In this document: positions 52,834 through 61,257 of the stretch, piece by piece
Position numbering within the stretch: position 1 is the first letter of the stretch
Layout of the letters: each line of letters starts with the position of its first letter
Assembly (NCBI GenBank): GCA_037190845.1
Contig: JBBCJI010000005.1
Span: 62,001-126,000, forward strand
From: JBEBVQ01 sp037190845
Lineage (GTDB): Bacteria > Bacteroidota > Bacteroidia > Chitinophagales > Chitinophagaceae
Length of the DNA: 64,000 nt
Direction: 5' to 3'
Program-made: the position numbers and the translations under genes
Notes under the pieces: generated by a model
What the model was told of the DNA's origin: nothing
Seen by the model: the letters and a program-made list of their open reading frames with translations, nothing else
The model's database searches: none

Positions 52834-53922
52834 TTAATCAGTCTCACGTACGCTCATGAGGTATGCTTTGATAAAATCGTCAATCTCCCCGTCCATCACC
52901 GGCCCGACATTTCCTACTTCAAAATCTGTGCGATGATCTTTGATCATTTTGTAGGGATGGAAGACGTACGAGCGGATCTGTGATCCCCATTCTATTTTCT
53001 TTTTGCCGGCATTAGTGGCATTTTTAACCGCTTCACGCCTGCGCAGCTCTTCTTCGTAAAGACGGCTTTTCAGCATCGTCAATGCCTTTTCACGGTTTTC
53101 TCCCTGGGTACGCGCCTGCTGACATTCTACTATAATACCGGAAGGTATGTGTTTAAGCCGGACAGCAGTTTCCACTTTGTTCACGTTTTGTCCGCCCTTA
53201 CCACCGGACCGGTAAAATTCCCACTCGAGATCAGCAGGATTGACAGATATTTCGATGGTATCGTCAATCAGCGGGTACACAAATACGGAGGCAAATGAAG
53301 TATGACGACGTGCATTAGAGTCGAAGGGAGATATCCGCACCAGCCGATGCACGCCGCTTTCAGCTTTCAGCAGACCGTAGGCAAATGCACCGTCAAATTC
53401 AATCGTAGCCTGTTTGACACCTGCACCATCCCCGTATTGCACATCAATCTCAGAAACTTTCCACCCTTGTTTTTCTCCATACATACGGTACATCCGGAGC
53501 AACATCTCTGCCCAGTCCTGGCTTTCGGTGCCGCCTGCGCCGGAGTTGATCACCATCACGCCGGGCATCTCGTCTTCGGGTTCATTCAGCGTGGATTTAA
53601 ATTCCAGTTCATCCAGTGTTTTCAATGCATGTTCGTATGCCTCCTTTACTTCTTCTTCCGACGTTTCCCCTTCTTTCCAGAAATCAAACAAAACCGCAAA
53701 GTCTTCCACGGCGTCATGCACCTGCTGATACAGCTCTATCCAGAAAGTATTGATCTTGATCTCTTTCAGAATGCCGGTGGCACGGGCATTATCATCCCAG
53801 AAGCCCGGAGAAAGGGTTAATTGCCTGTCATTATCAGTTTTGGACCGGCGATCGTCTATGCGTAAAAAACGGTGGAGGTGTTGTACCCGGCCACGCATTT
53901 CCTTCAGTTGTTCCTGCGTCAT
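52834..53922 (-). CDS. prfB: Peptide chain release factor 2, single frame
   Basis: Ends translation at UGA and UAA. Catalytic GGQ is in FYRSGGKGGQNVNKVETAV; the stop-codon-reading SPF is in RISPFDSNARRHTSFAS. The 362-aa frame is continuous from its ATG. In many bacteria prfB has an internal UGA and a +1 frameshift site around codon 25; the corresponding place here reads HRFLRIDDRRS with no stop, so frameshift autoregulation seems absent. Confidence 0.96.
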   Translation of the reverse strand: MTQEQLKEMRGRVQHLHRFLRIDDRRSKTDNDRQLTLSPGFWDDNARATGILKEIKINTFWIELYQQVHDAVEDFAVLFDFWKEGETSEEEVKEAYEHALKTLDELEFKSTLNEPEDEMPGVMVINSGAGGTESQDWAEMLLRMYRMYGEKQGWKVSEIDVQYGDGAGVKQATIEFDGAFAYGLLKAESGVHRLVRISPFDSNARRHTSFASVFVYPLIDDTIEISVNPADLEWEFYRSGGKGGQNVNKVETAVRLKHIPSGIIVECQQARTQGENREKALTMLKSRLYEEELRRREAVKNATNAGKKKIEWGSQIRSYVFHPYKMIKDHRTDFEVGNVGPVMDGEIDDFIKAYLMSVRETD

Positions 53923-53954
53923 AAATTATCAGGTAAAGGTACGTACATTCCTGC

Positions 53955-54455
53955 CTATTTGGACAGGACTTCTTTGACCTTGAAGGTGAAGTTACGCTGT
54001 GAAACATAGCTGAATGCCGCTACAATTACAGTGGTGAGGATCTTGGAAGGGGTAGGATAGAAATGACACCATTCCACAAACAATTTCAGGAAGACATAAT
54101 TCAATAAGATACACATGCATACCAGCAAGGCATAGCGCAGTAGCTGGATACGTCCTTTCAGGTTGGATTCCGGAAATACAATGTATTTGGACAATGTGAA
54201 TCCCAGGGGAAAACTGATACTGAATGACATCAGAAAAGCTGCAATATGCGAGGAAATGATCACATCATGTGCCAGTACGACCGGTTGCTTTGCAAGGATG
54301 AAGTTGTAGCTGATAAAATAGATCAGAATATCCAGCACCGTATTGGAGCCGCCACACGCCAGATAACGGAATGTGGTCTTGTTGATCCAGGGGGCAAAAG
54401 GCTTATGAAAAAAATCAATTACCTGCAGTACAATATGTCGGATATCTGATAGCAC
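53955..54455 (-). CDS. GtrA-family membrane protein
   Basis: About 166 aa with four membrane segments typical of GtrA-like proteins: FRYLACGGSNTVLDILIYFISYNFI, AAFLMSFSISFPLGFTLSKYIVF, LRYALLVCMCILLNYVFLKLF and KILTTVIVAAFSYVSQRNFTF. Family members help move lipid-linked sugars across the inner membrane. No ATG exists near the start. The frame opens at a TTG (54473) that overlaps a TACATTTG promoter box, so the GTG at 54455 is the more likely start. Confidence 0.85.
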   Translation of the reverse strand: MLSDIRHIVLQVIDFFHKPFAPWINKTTFRYLACGGSNTVLDILIYFISYNFILAKQPVVLAHDVIISSHIAAFLMSFSISFPLGFTLSKYIVFPESNLKGRIQLLRYALLVCMCILLNYVFLKLFVEWCHFYPTPSKILTTVIVAAFSYVSQRNFTFKVKEVLSK

Positions 54456-54470
54456 AATTTCTGCAAAGGG

Positions 54471-54478
54471 CAAATGTA
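54471..54478 (-). promoter_or_regulatory. Probable -7 promoter element of the GtrA gene
   Basis: TACATTTG on the minus strand matches TAnnTTTG, 15 nt before the GTG at 54455. It argues against the upstream TTG as the start codon. Confidence 0.45.
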
Positions 54479-54574
54479 AGATTTAATCGGGATAATAAAT
54501 ATCTGTGATAAAATGCTATGTTTTAATACTGTGTACAGGTGGTTGCTATATGTATATCAATCTGAGCGAGACGG

Positions 54575-54635
54575 GTAACAATTGCGTAACATTCAGGTAA
54601 CATAAAGGAAACCTGGGGGTAATGTAGTGTTAACA
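54575..54635 (+). promoter_or_regulatory. Pho-box-like array of six 11-bp-phased hexamers
   Basis: Hexamers at an exact 11-bp period: GTAACA (54575), GTAACA (54586), GTAACA (54597), GAAACC (54608, degenerate), GTAATG (54619) and TTAACA (54630). PhoP/PhoB-type OmpR-family regulators bind TTAACA-N5 or TGTCA-type direct repeats with this period. The array lies about 100 bp upstream of the TonB-dependent receptor ATG and just before a promoter-like AGACTTTTG. Confidence 0.6.
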
Positions 54636-54735
54636 TGACGAATAGACTTTTGCATCAGATTCCAGGAACAGATGATATGATGGTCCGGCAGGGCGATAAT
54701 CATTTCAAAGGCCTGGGAAAGCGTTCTGAATAATT

Positions 54736-57606
54736 ATGATGCAACACTACTTATTTTACTTCATTAACCGGATTGGCGGCAGATTGTTTTTATTGTTGTC
54801 AGCCTGTTTCTGCGTGATGACAGCCGGTGCACAAACGGGCACTATCAGAGGTGTTATTAAAGATTCCACTTTTGGTGAAACAATTCCCGGCGCCGTTGTA
54901 CGTATTGATGGCGCCGCTAACCAGGGTAAAGCTGCAGACATTGACGGAAATTTTGAATTTTCACAGGTAGCCCCCGGTACTTATACCTTAATTGTTAACG
55001 CGGTTTCCTATAAAGCATTACGTCTTGAGGATGTGAAAGTGATTCCTGGCAAGGTTACGGAGCTGGAGCTTAGCCTTGGGCAGGCTACAAAGGAGATAGA
55101 GGAGGTGGTTATATCTGCCACCCGTGCTTCCGGTAGTCAGAAAGCGGTGATCGCCGAGATAAGGCAGTCGCACCAAGTGGTGAGTGGTATTTCTTCGGAG
55201 CAGATCAGAACCTCTCAGGATCGTGATGCGGCGCAGGTAATGAGTCGCGTGCCGGGTATTACCATTGTGGAAAACAGGTTTGTAATGGTGCGTGGCGTCC
55301 CCGAAAGATATAACCAGGTGCTGCTGAATAACGTGATCGCGCCGAGCACAGAAATTGATCGTCGTACATTCTCCTTTGATCTTATTCCCAGCAGCGTGCT
55401 CGACCGGATGATGGTATACAAATCGGGAACTGCTGAAAACGTGGGTGACTTTGCCGGAGGACTGATCAAGATTTATACAAGAAATGCTGTTGAGGATGAT
55501 TTTACTTCGGTTTCCATCTCTACAGGATACCGGAGCGGAACGACAGGCAATAATTTTCTCAACGCTCCGGGTGGCTCTGCAACGGATTATTTCGGGTTTG
55601 ATAACAGCAGGGGATTACCCGCATCATTCCCTGAAACAGAGGCTATGAAAGCGGCCTCCAGAAGGTCGGAATTGCGTAATGAAGCCGGCAAGTCGATGAC
55701 GAACGCCTTTGTGCCGCAACAGACGACAGCCTTACCTAACCTGGGCGCTTCTGTAAGCGCCGGACGGCGCTGGGGCCTGGGTGGCGGGAAATCACTCAGC
55801 ATGATTACTGCGCTGAATTATTCCCAGAGCTATCAATATTATGTGCGCGACTTTCACCGGTATTTTACCTGGCAGCCCGAAGATATAGATCAGGACCGGC
55901 CGATACATCCGTGGTTTAATTACAATGATCATACCTATGAAAAAGAAAACCGTGTAGGACTGATCACTAATTGGCAATTGAAGCTGAATGCATTTAACCG
56001 GATTGATTTCCGGAACCTGGTGAACCAGATCGGAGAAAACACCACGATTATAAGAGAAGGTGAAGAATTTCAGCAGTATGCCGGTTTACCCCGCCGCAAC
56101 TATATGATGGGTTACCGTGGTCGCACGATCTATAACGGTCAGTTGGAAGGTACGCATCATCTTACTCAATCGAATACTACACTAAACTGGGTGCTGGGAG
56201 CCAACTATCTCGGAGAGTCAGAGCCGGATCTGCGCAGATTCCGGACATTCAAGCCCGCGAATGAAGATGTATACCAGTTGATATTACCACCAAGCTCTAA
56301 CCTGTTTGACGCAGGCCGGTATTTTGGTCAACTAAAGGAAACGGGTGGGCATCATGCGTTAAATATTGATAAGCGTCTGGGCGGCACTGAGGAAAGGCCA
56401 TTCACCGTTAAGGCCGGCTACCTTGCCGATTACCGCCAACGTACATTCAGCGCCCGTTACTTCAGTTATTTATATCCGGGTCAGAATGATCCCACAGTCG
56501 GTGAGGATATCAAGCGTATGCCGTTGGATCAGGTATTCTCTCCGGAGAATATCAAAACGGAGAATGGCCTGACGATAGAGGAAGGCACACGTACGATTGA
56601 TCAGTATGATGCGTCCAATTTTCTGGCGGCTGGTTATGTACATGGTCTGATCCCGGTCGGTAATTTTAATATCAATGCGGGTCTTCGTATGGAGTATAAT
56701 GTTCAGGAGCTTAACTCGACGAATGATGCCGGAGCGCCTTTGGAGGTACACAATCCTGTATGGTCGCCGCTGGGTTTTCTGAATGTAGATTACCTTATAA
56801 ATGATAAAATGCAGCTTCGTTTTGCTTATGGTCGCACAGTAAACCGGCCGGAGTTCAGGGAGCTTGCGCCGTTCATGTTCTATGATTTTAAAATGGACGC
56901 ATCCAAGGTTGGGAATCCCAATTTGAAGACGGCTTATGTTAATAATTTTGATTTCCGCTATGAATTGTATCCGCGTGAGGGTGAAACATACAGTATTGGC
57001 GCATTCTACAAAAATTTCATCAACCCGATAGAGACACAGATTTTTGTAATGACCGAACAACCGGGACTCGGATTTCTGAATGCCGAAAGCGCTTATAACT
57101 ATGGCGCCGAACTGGAGGTGCGAAAGTCGTTGAAAGGAGTAACGGGCAGCAGGTTTATAGACCGTTTCAGCGTCAATGTCAATGCTTCCCTGATCCGGTC
57201 GGAAGTAAGCTATGGTGATTCCGTGGCCCGTGCGCAGGATAGTAAACGTCCGTTGCAGGGACAATCCCCTTATATCATCAATGCCGGTCTCTACTACAGA
57301 GATGAAAATGCTGGATTGCAGTTTAGTGCAGGCTACAACATTTTCGGGTCAAGGATTTATGCCGTCGGCAGCTACCTGTTCCCGACTATCTATGAAATGC
57401 CCCGCCATGCGCTGGATCTTACAGTGTCCAAAAAATTCGGTAAGCATATTGCGCTCAAATTCGGTATACAGGATGTGCTGAATGCACGGTATCGCTTCTA
57501 CCAGGATTCCGATGTGAACGGTGTGGCAGATGCGAAGAAGGATCATCCCATATTTACATACAAACGCGGAAGCCTTTATACAATGACGTTTACCTATGAC
57601 TTTTAA
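54736..57606 (+). CDS. TonB-dependent outer-membrane receptor
   Basis: A 956-aa receptor. After the signal peptide (LLLSACFCVMTAGAQ) comes a carboxypeptidase-regulatory-like domain (about residues 36-110: GTIRGVIKDSTFGETIPGA), then a plug domain (about 145-260: QDRDAAQVMSRVPGITIVEN and FAGGLIKIYTR) and a 22-strand-type barrel ending in YTMTFTYDF with the usual aromatic C-terminus. It takes up a substrate across the outer membrane using TonB energy. A SusD-like partner is absent; a lipoprotein with a predicted beta-helix follows 49 bp downstream. The Pho-box-like array upstream suggests control by phosphate starvation (inference). Confidence 0.93.
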   Translation: MMQHYLFYFINRIGGRLFLLLSACFCVMTAGAQTGTIRGVIKDSTFGETIPGAVVRIDGAANQGKAADIDGNFEFSQVAPGTYTLIVNAVSYKALRLEDVKVIPGKVTELELSLGQATKEIEEVVISATRASGSQKAVIAEIRQSHQVVSGISSEQIRTSQDRDAAQVMSRVPGITIVENRFVMVRGVPERYNQVLLNNVIAPSTEIDRRTFSFDLIPSSVLDRMMVYKSGTAENVGDFAGGLIKIYTRNAVEDDFTSVSISTGYRSGTTGNNFLNAPGGSATDYFGFDNSRGLPASFPETEAMKAASRRSELRNEAGKSMTNAFVPQQTTALPNLGASVSAGRRWGLGGGKSLSMITALNYSQSYQYYVRDFHRYFTWQPEDIDQDRPIHPWFNYNDHTYEKENRVGLITNWQLKLNAFNRIDFRNLVNQIGENTTIIREGEEFQQYAGLPRRNYMMGYRGRTIYNGQLEGTHHLTQSNTTLNWVLGANYLGESEPDLRRFRTFKPANEDVYQLILPPSSNLFDAGRYFGQLKETGGHHALNIDKRLGGTEERPFTVKAGYLADYRQRTFSARYFSYLYPGQNDPTVGEDIKRMPLDQVFSPENIKTENGLTIEEGTRTIDQYDASNFLAAGYVHGLIPVGNFNINAGLRMEYNVQELNSTNDAGAPLEVHNPVWSPLGFLNVDYLINDKMQLRFAYGRTVNRPEFRELAPFMFYDFKMDASKVGNPNLKTAYVNNFDFRYELYPREGETYSIGAFYKNFINPIETQIFVMTEQPGLGFLNAESAYNYGAELEVRKSLKGVTGSRFIDRFSVNVNASLIRSEVSYGDSVARAQDSKRPLQGQSPYIINAGLYYRDENAGLQFSAGYNIFGSRIYAVGSYLFPTIYEMPRHALDLTVSKKFGKHIALKFGIQDVLNARYRFYQDSDVNGVADAKKDHPIFTYKRGSLYTMTFTYDF

Positions 57607-57655
57607 TAACAACAAATAAATACACAAAACCCCTGATTTCTAAAAACAGACAAAA

Positions 57656-59056
57656 ATGAAAAAGACACAACTTCTATCGGCAATGATTATTTGCCTCGCA
57701 GTGTTTGGCATGGCCGCCTGCAAAAAAGACAAAGACAAAGATCCGGATCCCGGTCCCGGACCTGGTCCCGGCGACACAACGGAAGAAGTTGTGGTGCTGG
57801 AAGGTAACCTGGAAACCCGGACGCTTACTGCAGACAAAAAATATCTTATCCGTGGACAGGTATTTGTACGTGCCGGCAAAGTATTGACTATCGAACCCGG
57901 TACGATAGTAATGGGCGAGCGCAGCTCCCGTGGTACGCTGGTCATTGACCGCGATGGCGACATCATCGCCGAAGGTACAGCCAGCCAGCCGATCGTATTC
58001 ACATCTAACCAGCAGCCTGGCGATCGTGACCGTGGCGACTGGGGCGGACTTGTGATCCTTGGTAAGGCAAGAACAAACCAGGTAGATCCCGTGATTGAAG
58101 GTATTACACCGGAAGTGCATTTTGGTGGTAATGATGATAACGATAACAGTGGTGTGCTGAAATATGTACGTGTTGAATTTGCCGGTATCGAGTTGTCACC
58201 CAACAATGAAACAAATGGTATTACCCTGGGTGGTGTAGGTAAAGGCACCAAACTGGAATATGCACAGGTTTCTTTTGGTGGTGACGACGGCTTTGAATGG
58301 TTCGGTGGTAATGTAGATGGTAAATACCTGATCGTGTTTGCCGGATGGGATGATGATTATGACTGCGATTATGGATTTTCCGGTAAAGTGCAATTTGGCC
58401 TGGGTATCCGCTATCCCGGTTATGCCGATCAGAGTGAGTCCAACGGTCTGGAATGGGATAACGGTCCGAATGATAACGACGTTCAGCCGTATAGCACTGC
58501 AACCTTCTCTAACTTTACAATCCTTGGGCCTATTGCAGAAGGAAAATCTGCTTCCAACAAAAACTTTGCATATGGTATAGATCTGAGAAGAAGAGTGGCT
58601 ATGTCTCTGTTCAACTCTGTGATTGCCGGTTATCCCAAAGGTCTTCGTATGAACCAAACTTCCGTATTGGAGCAATACGCAGATAAGCAAAACGGTGTTA
58701 TCTCAAACAATATTTTCCATTTTCCTGCGGCTGCCTTTAACGGTGGTTCCAGTGTGGATGTTGATGCCGTAGAAGCTTATATCACAGCATCGAATACCGT
58801 TATTGAAGATGAGGCCTCTGCTGCAAAACATGCTGAAATAGGTCTCAAGCAGGATTGGTTCTTTGGTTCCCGTCTTGCATCCGCCTATTCTTCAAACCCT
58901 AACTTTACAGTTACCGGTGGGTTGCTTGCATCAGGCGCGAATTTTTCTCACGCCAAACTGAGCGGATTTCAAAATGTAGGATTCCGTGGTGCATTTGGTG
59001 CTACTGACTGGACAGACGGATGGGCTGAATTTGCTCCGGTTAATAAAGAATATTAA
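57656..59056 (+). CDS. Beta-helix-like surface lipoprotein, partner of the TonB receptor
   Basis: A 466-aa lipoprotein. Lipobox GMAAC has its Cys at residue 22, followed by KKDKDKDPDPGPGPGPG, an acidic/polar stretch that fits surface export of Bacteroidota lipoproteins. The body has short repeating strands (LTIEPGTIVMGERSSRGTLV; PIVFTSNQQPGDRDRGDWGG; LKYVRVEFAGIE; LEYAQVSFGGDDGFEWFGG) typical of right-handed parallel beta-helix or adhesin-like proteins. I do not recognise a characterised function. The 49-bp spacing to the receptor gene indicates an operon, and a terminator follows. Confidence 0.75.
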   Translation: MKKTQLLSAMIICLAVFGMAACKKDKDKDPDPGPGPGPGDTTEEVVVLEGNLETRTLTADKKYLIRGQVFVRAGKVLTIEPGTIVMGERSSRGTLVIDRDGDIIAEGTASQPIVFTSNQQPGDRDRGDWGGLVILGKARTNQVDPVIEGITPEVHFGGNDDNDNSGVLKYVRVEFAGIELSPNNETNGITLGGVGKGTKLEYAQVSFGGDDGFEWFGGNVDGKYLIVFAGWDDDYDCDYGFSGKVQFGLGIRYPGYADQSESNGLEWDNGPNDNDVQPYSTATFSNFTILGPIAEGKSASNKNFAYGIDLRRRVAMSLFNSVIAGYPKGLRMNQTSVLEQYADKQNGVISNNIFHFPAAAFNGGSSVDVDAVEAYITASNTVIEDEASAAKHAEIGLKQDWFFGSRLASAYSSNPNFTVTGGLLASGANFSHAKLSGFQNVGFRGAFGATDWTDGWAEFAPVNKEY

Positions 59057-59102
59057 TCACTACCTGTAAGTTGCAGATTGCTTTACAGATTTGTTGTTTG
59101 TC

Positions 59103-59142
59103 AAAAGCTCTGCCCTCTCTTTTACGGGAAGGCAGAGCTTTT
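59103..59142 (+). terminator. Rho-independent terminator after the receptor operon
   Basis: Perfect 12-bp stem AAAAGCTCTGCC (59103-59114) and GGCAGAGCTTTT (59131-59142) with a 16-nt loop and T-rich end. It closes the receptor/lipoprotein unit and shows that the next gene starts at 59177, not within this hairpin. Confidence 0.8.
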
Positions 59143-59176
59143 GCTTAATATTGCGCTGCTGAAATTAACATATCAG

Positions 59177-59761
59177 ATGATGAAACAGACTGTTTTTCTT
59201 TTGTTGCTGCTTGGAGGGCTGCTGGGCGCTGCCGGATGTTCGGACCATGATAACCGGATATATGACCCCGCTGCATATTTTGACAGTGCCGGACAGGAGG
59301 CATTCAAGTACCGGATTGCAAGGTATATTACCCATTTGCCCAAAAAAGCTGTGTATGACACCCGGTTTGATACTGCATTCGACGCCGCCTACAGGCATGC
59401 TGCCGCACAGTACCGGCTGGAAGCGTATCACGAAGCTCCTGACGGGTATCATTATTTTATGGTAAGCCGGGTTGCACCGAGCCTCAAACAGAAGCGGGTA
59501 GCTACCGGCGGACGTCTTAAATATGCGGCAGATACAACATCTATAGAAGCATACGAAGAGATATTCCGCACCTGGAAAATGGAAGAAGATGAATTGCGTG
59601 AGAAATCCTACCTGCTTTTTGATAAAATGGTACTGCAGGAAGATTTGTCCCGTTATTACACGGAAAATTCACCTAAAGAAGACTATATTGAATTTCCGGA
59701 TAAGAATACGCGATATAATAAAGAGCTCAGACGCTGGGAGGGAGTTGTAAATTATGAATGA
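59177..59761 (+). CDS. Lipoprotein of unknown function
   Basis: A 194-aa protein. The ATG at 59177 (MMKQTVFLLLLLGG) gives a lipoprotein signal with lipobox GAAGC; an ATG one codon later is equally good. The frame runs open to 59078 but crosses a terminator. The mature part is soluble, rich in charged residues and tyrosine (AYRHAAAQYRLEAYHEAPDG, with YHYFMVSRVAPSLKQKR and IEAYEEIFRTWKMEEDELRE). I do not recognise the family. It ends in VVNYE, and the last codons lie inside a palindromic repeat. Confidence 0.75.
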   Translation: MMKQTVFLLLLLGGLLGAAGCSDHDNRIYDPAAYFDSAGQEAFKYRIARYITHLPKKAVYDTRFDTAFDAAYRHAAAQYRLEAYHEAPDGYHYFMVSRVAPSLKQKRVATGGRLKYAADTTSIEAYEEIFRTWKMEEDELREKSYLLFDKMVLQEDLSRYYTENSPKEDYIEFPDKNTRYNKELRRWEGVVNYE

Positions 59762-59820
59762 TGAGTTATGAATGATGAGTTATAAGCTCATTCATAATTC
59801 ATCATTCATAACTCATCATT
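59757..59820. repeat. Long palindrome covering two convergent gene ends
   Basis: Perfect 22-bp arms (59757-59778 and 59799-59820) built from ATGATGAGTTATGAATGATG, with an inner ATGAG/CTCAT stem. The palindrome supplies the stop codons and last residues of both neighbours: NYE-stop for the lipoprotein and SYE-stop for the ligase-like gene. Same family as 797-832. Confidence 0.85.
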
Positions 59821-61079
59821 CTTCTGTTCCACAGTATTTGCGAGAAGAAGGTAAAGAAGATAATCCCGGCCTGTGTTTGCAGTGCAGACTCCTGCATCAT
59901 GAATAAAACGGCTGTAAGCTGGAAAAGAAAGAATACCGTTTTCTCGCGGATATAACGTAACCCGGCAAAGGGCGCGAACATGATAATCAGGAAAACGGCC
60001 AGTCCTGGTATCCCCAGCATGTACAGCGTCTGTATGTACATATTATGCAGGTTCACGTTATGCAGATGAGAACGGTCGTTCGGGTTGTACATATTGTTGA
60101 TCCCCGCATCGTGCATTTCCCGGTTTAGCGTATGATGCACATCTCCATTCCCTACACCTGTCCACCAAAGCTGCTCATCCGAAATTTTTTTCAGACCGAT
60201 CTTCCACAGGAAGACCCTCAGGTTGAAGTTGTTGAATGAAGCCGGTTTCTCTGCGCCGGTCTTGATCCAGGTACTGTTATCTCCTTTTTTCAGGATGTCT
60301 TCATACCGGTTCCGGATCGGGTTGTTGGAGAGGAAAATAGAAACTCCGATGGCCAGCATAGAGCCGACAATGAGGATACGGGGCAGCGGTCTGTAATATT
60401 TGTGAAAATGCCGGAAGTAAAATACCGGCATCATAAAAACAAAAAACAACAGGATCAATGATTTGGAAGAGAGTAGTATGAAAAAGGTAAAGTGGATCAG
60501 TAAAATCAGATACCAGAGTATCTTCCCGGCGCCTTTAAAAAGCTTTTCCCAGTCGAATAATATGAGTATGGAAATGGAAGATATAACGTACCAGGCCATA
60601 TATACAGCATTGGCATTAAGTCCCCGGATCAGGTCATGGTAGAAGAAAACGTTATTGTTGCCTGTCCGGAGGTAATCCATGGTCGCCTGTGCCAGGCAAA
60701 AGACCGCCACTACAGTGATTCCCGAAACAAATCCCAGGAAAATGTTTTCAAGTTGCTTCCGGGTTATGTTCATACCGGCGCCAATGACCAACGGCAATAC
60801 CAGGAAGCTAAGCTTTGTCTGCAGATCGAATATTGAATCTGCTTTGTCCGCACTGTATGTGTAGCTCAATGCATGCAGCAGGTAAAAGAGCATCCAGCAC
60901 AGCAGCACTTTATTGTTCCAGAGACGTTTGAAGGTTATGCGGAAATTTGCCTGTGGGATCCAGAGCAGGATGATCAGGATCACAGAAATACTGCCGGCGA
61001 TATAAGGAAACGGTATGGCAAATGCCAAAATGCACATTGAAATATGCAGCAGTTGCTGCAGCCATTTTGCCTGAAACAT
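59802..61079 (-). CDS. O-antigen ligase/polymerase-family membrane protein
   Basis: A 425-aa integral membrane protein of the Wzy_C/WaaL type. About 11 membrane segments are visible. The large periplasmic loop includes IGLKKISDEQLWWTGVGNGD and HNVNLHNMYIQTLYMLGIPG, similar to the loop of O-antigen ligases where a conserved His and Gly-rich turn occur. It probably joins or polymerises a lipid-linked glycan. It neighbours an FkbM methyltransferase. The C-terminus MMSYE comes from the palindromic repeat and is probably not functional. Confidence 0.85.
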   Translation of the reverse strand: MFQAKWLQQLLHISMCILAFAIPFPYIAGSISVILIILLWIPQANFRITFKRLWNNKVLLCWMLFYLLHALSYTYSADKADSIFDLQTKLSFLVLPLVIGAGMNITRKQLENIFLGFVSGITVVAVFCLAQATMDYLRTGNNNVFFYHDLIRGLNANAVYMAWYVISSISILILFDWEKLFKGAGKILWYLILLIHFTFFILLSSKSLILLFFVFMMPVFYFRHFHKYYRPLPRILIVGSMLAIGVSIFLSNNPIRNRYEDILKKGDNSTWIKTGAEKPASFNNFNLRVFLWKIGLKKISDEQLWWTGVGNGDVHHTLNREMHDAGINNMYNPNDRSHLHNVNLHNMYIQTLYMLGIPGLAVFLIIMFAPFAGLRYIREKTVFFLFQLTAVLFMMQESALQTQAGIIFFTFFSQILWNRRMMSYE

Positions 61080-61084
61080 GAAAG

Positions 61085-61092
61085 CAAATGTA
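61085..61092 (-). promoter_or_regulatory. Probable -7 promoter element of the ligase-like gene
   Basis: TACATTTG on the minus strand, a TAnnTTTG match, 6 nt before the ATG at 61079. If used, the mRNA would be almost leaderless. No -33 TTG found. Confidence 0.35.
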
Positions 61093-61257
61093 AAAGGTTT
61101 ATTGTTAGATTGTGTCTGCCTGCTTTACCTCTTTGTATGGACAATGTAAAAATTTTTCCTGTATTGATTTTTATCTTATGAAATTTAAGCGCTGCAAAAC
61201 CTCCGCTAAAAAGTGTTTATTTGCATTGGTAAAGCAGTCCTGCTACCTTTCAATAAT

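Noticed and set aside
56470..57264. 264-codon minus-strand frame inside the TonB receptor gene
   Set aside because: Antisense shadow without signal, domain or promoter; the receptor frame is complete.
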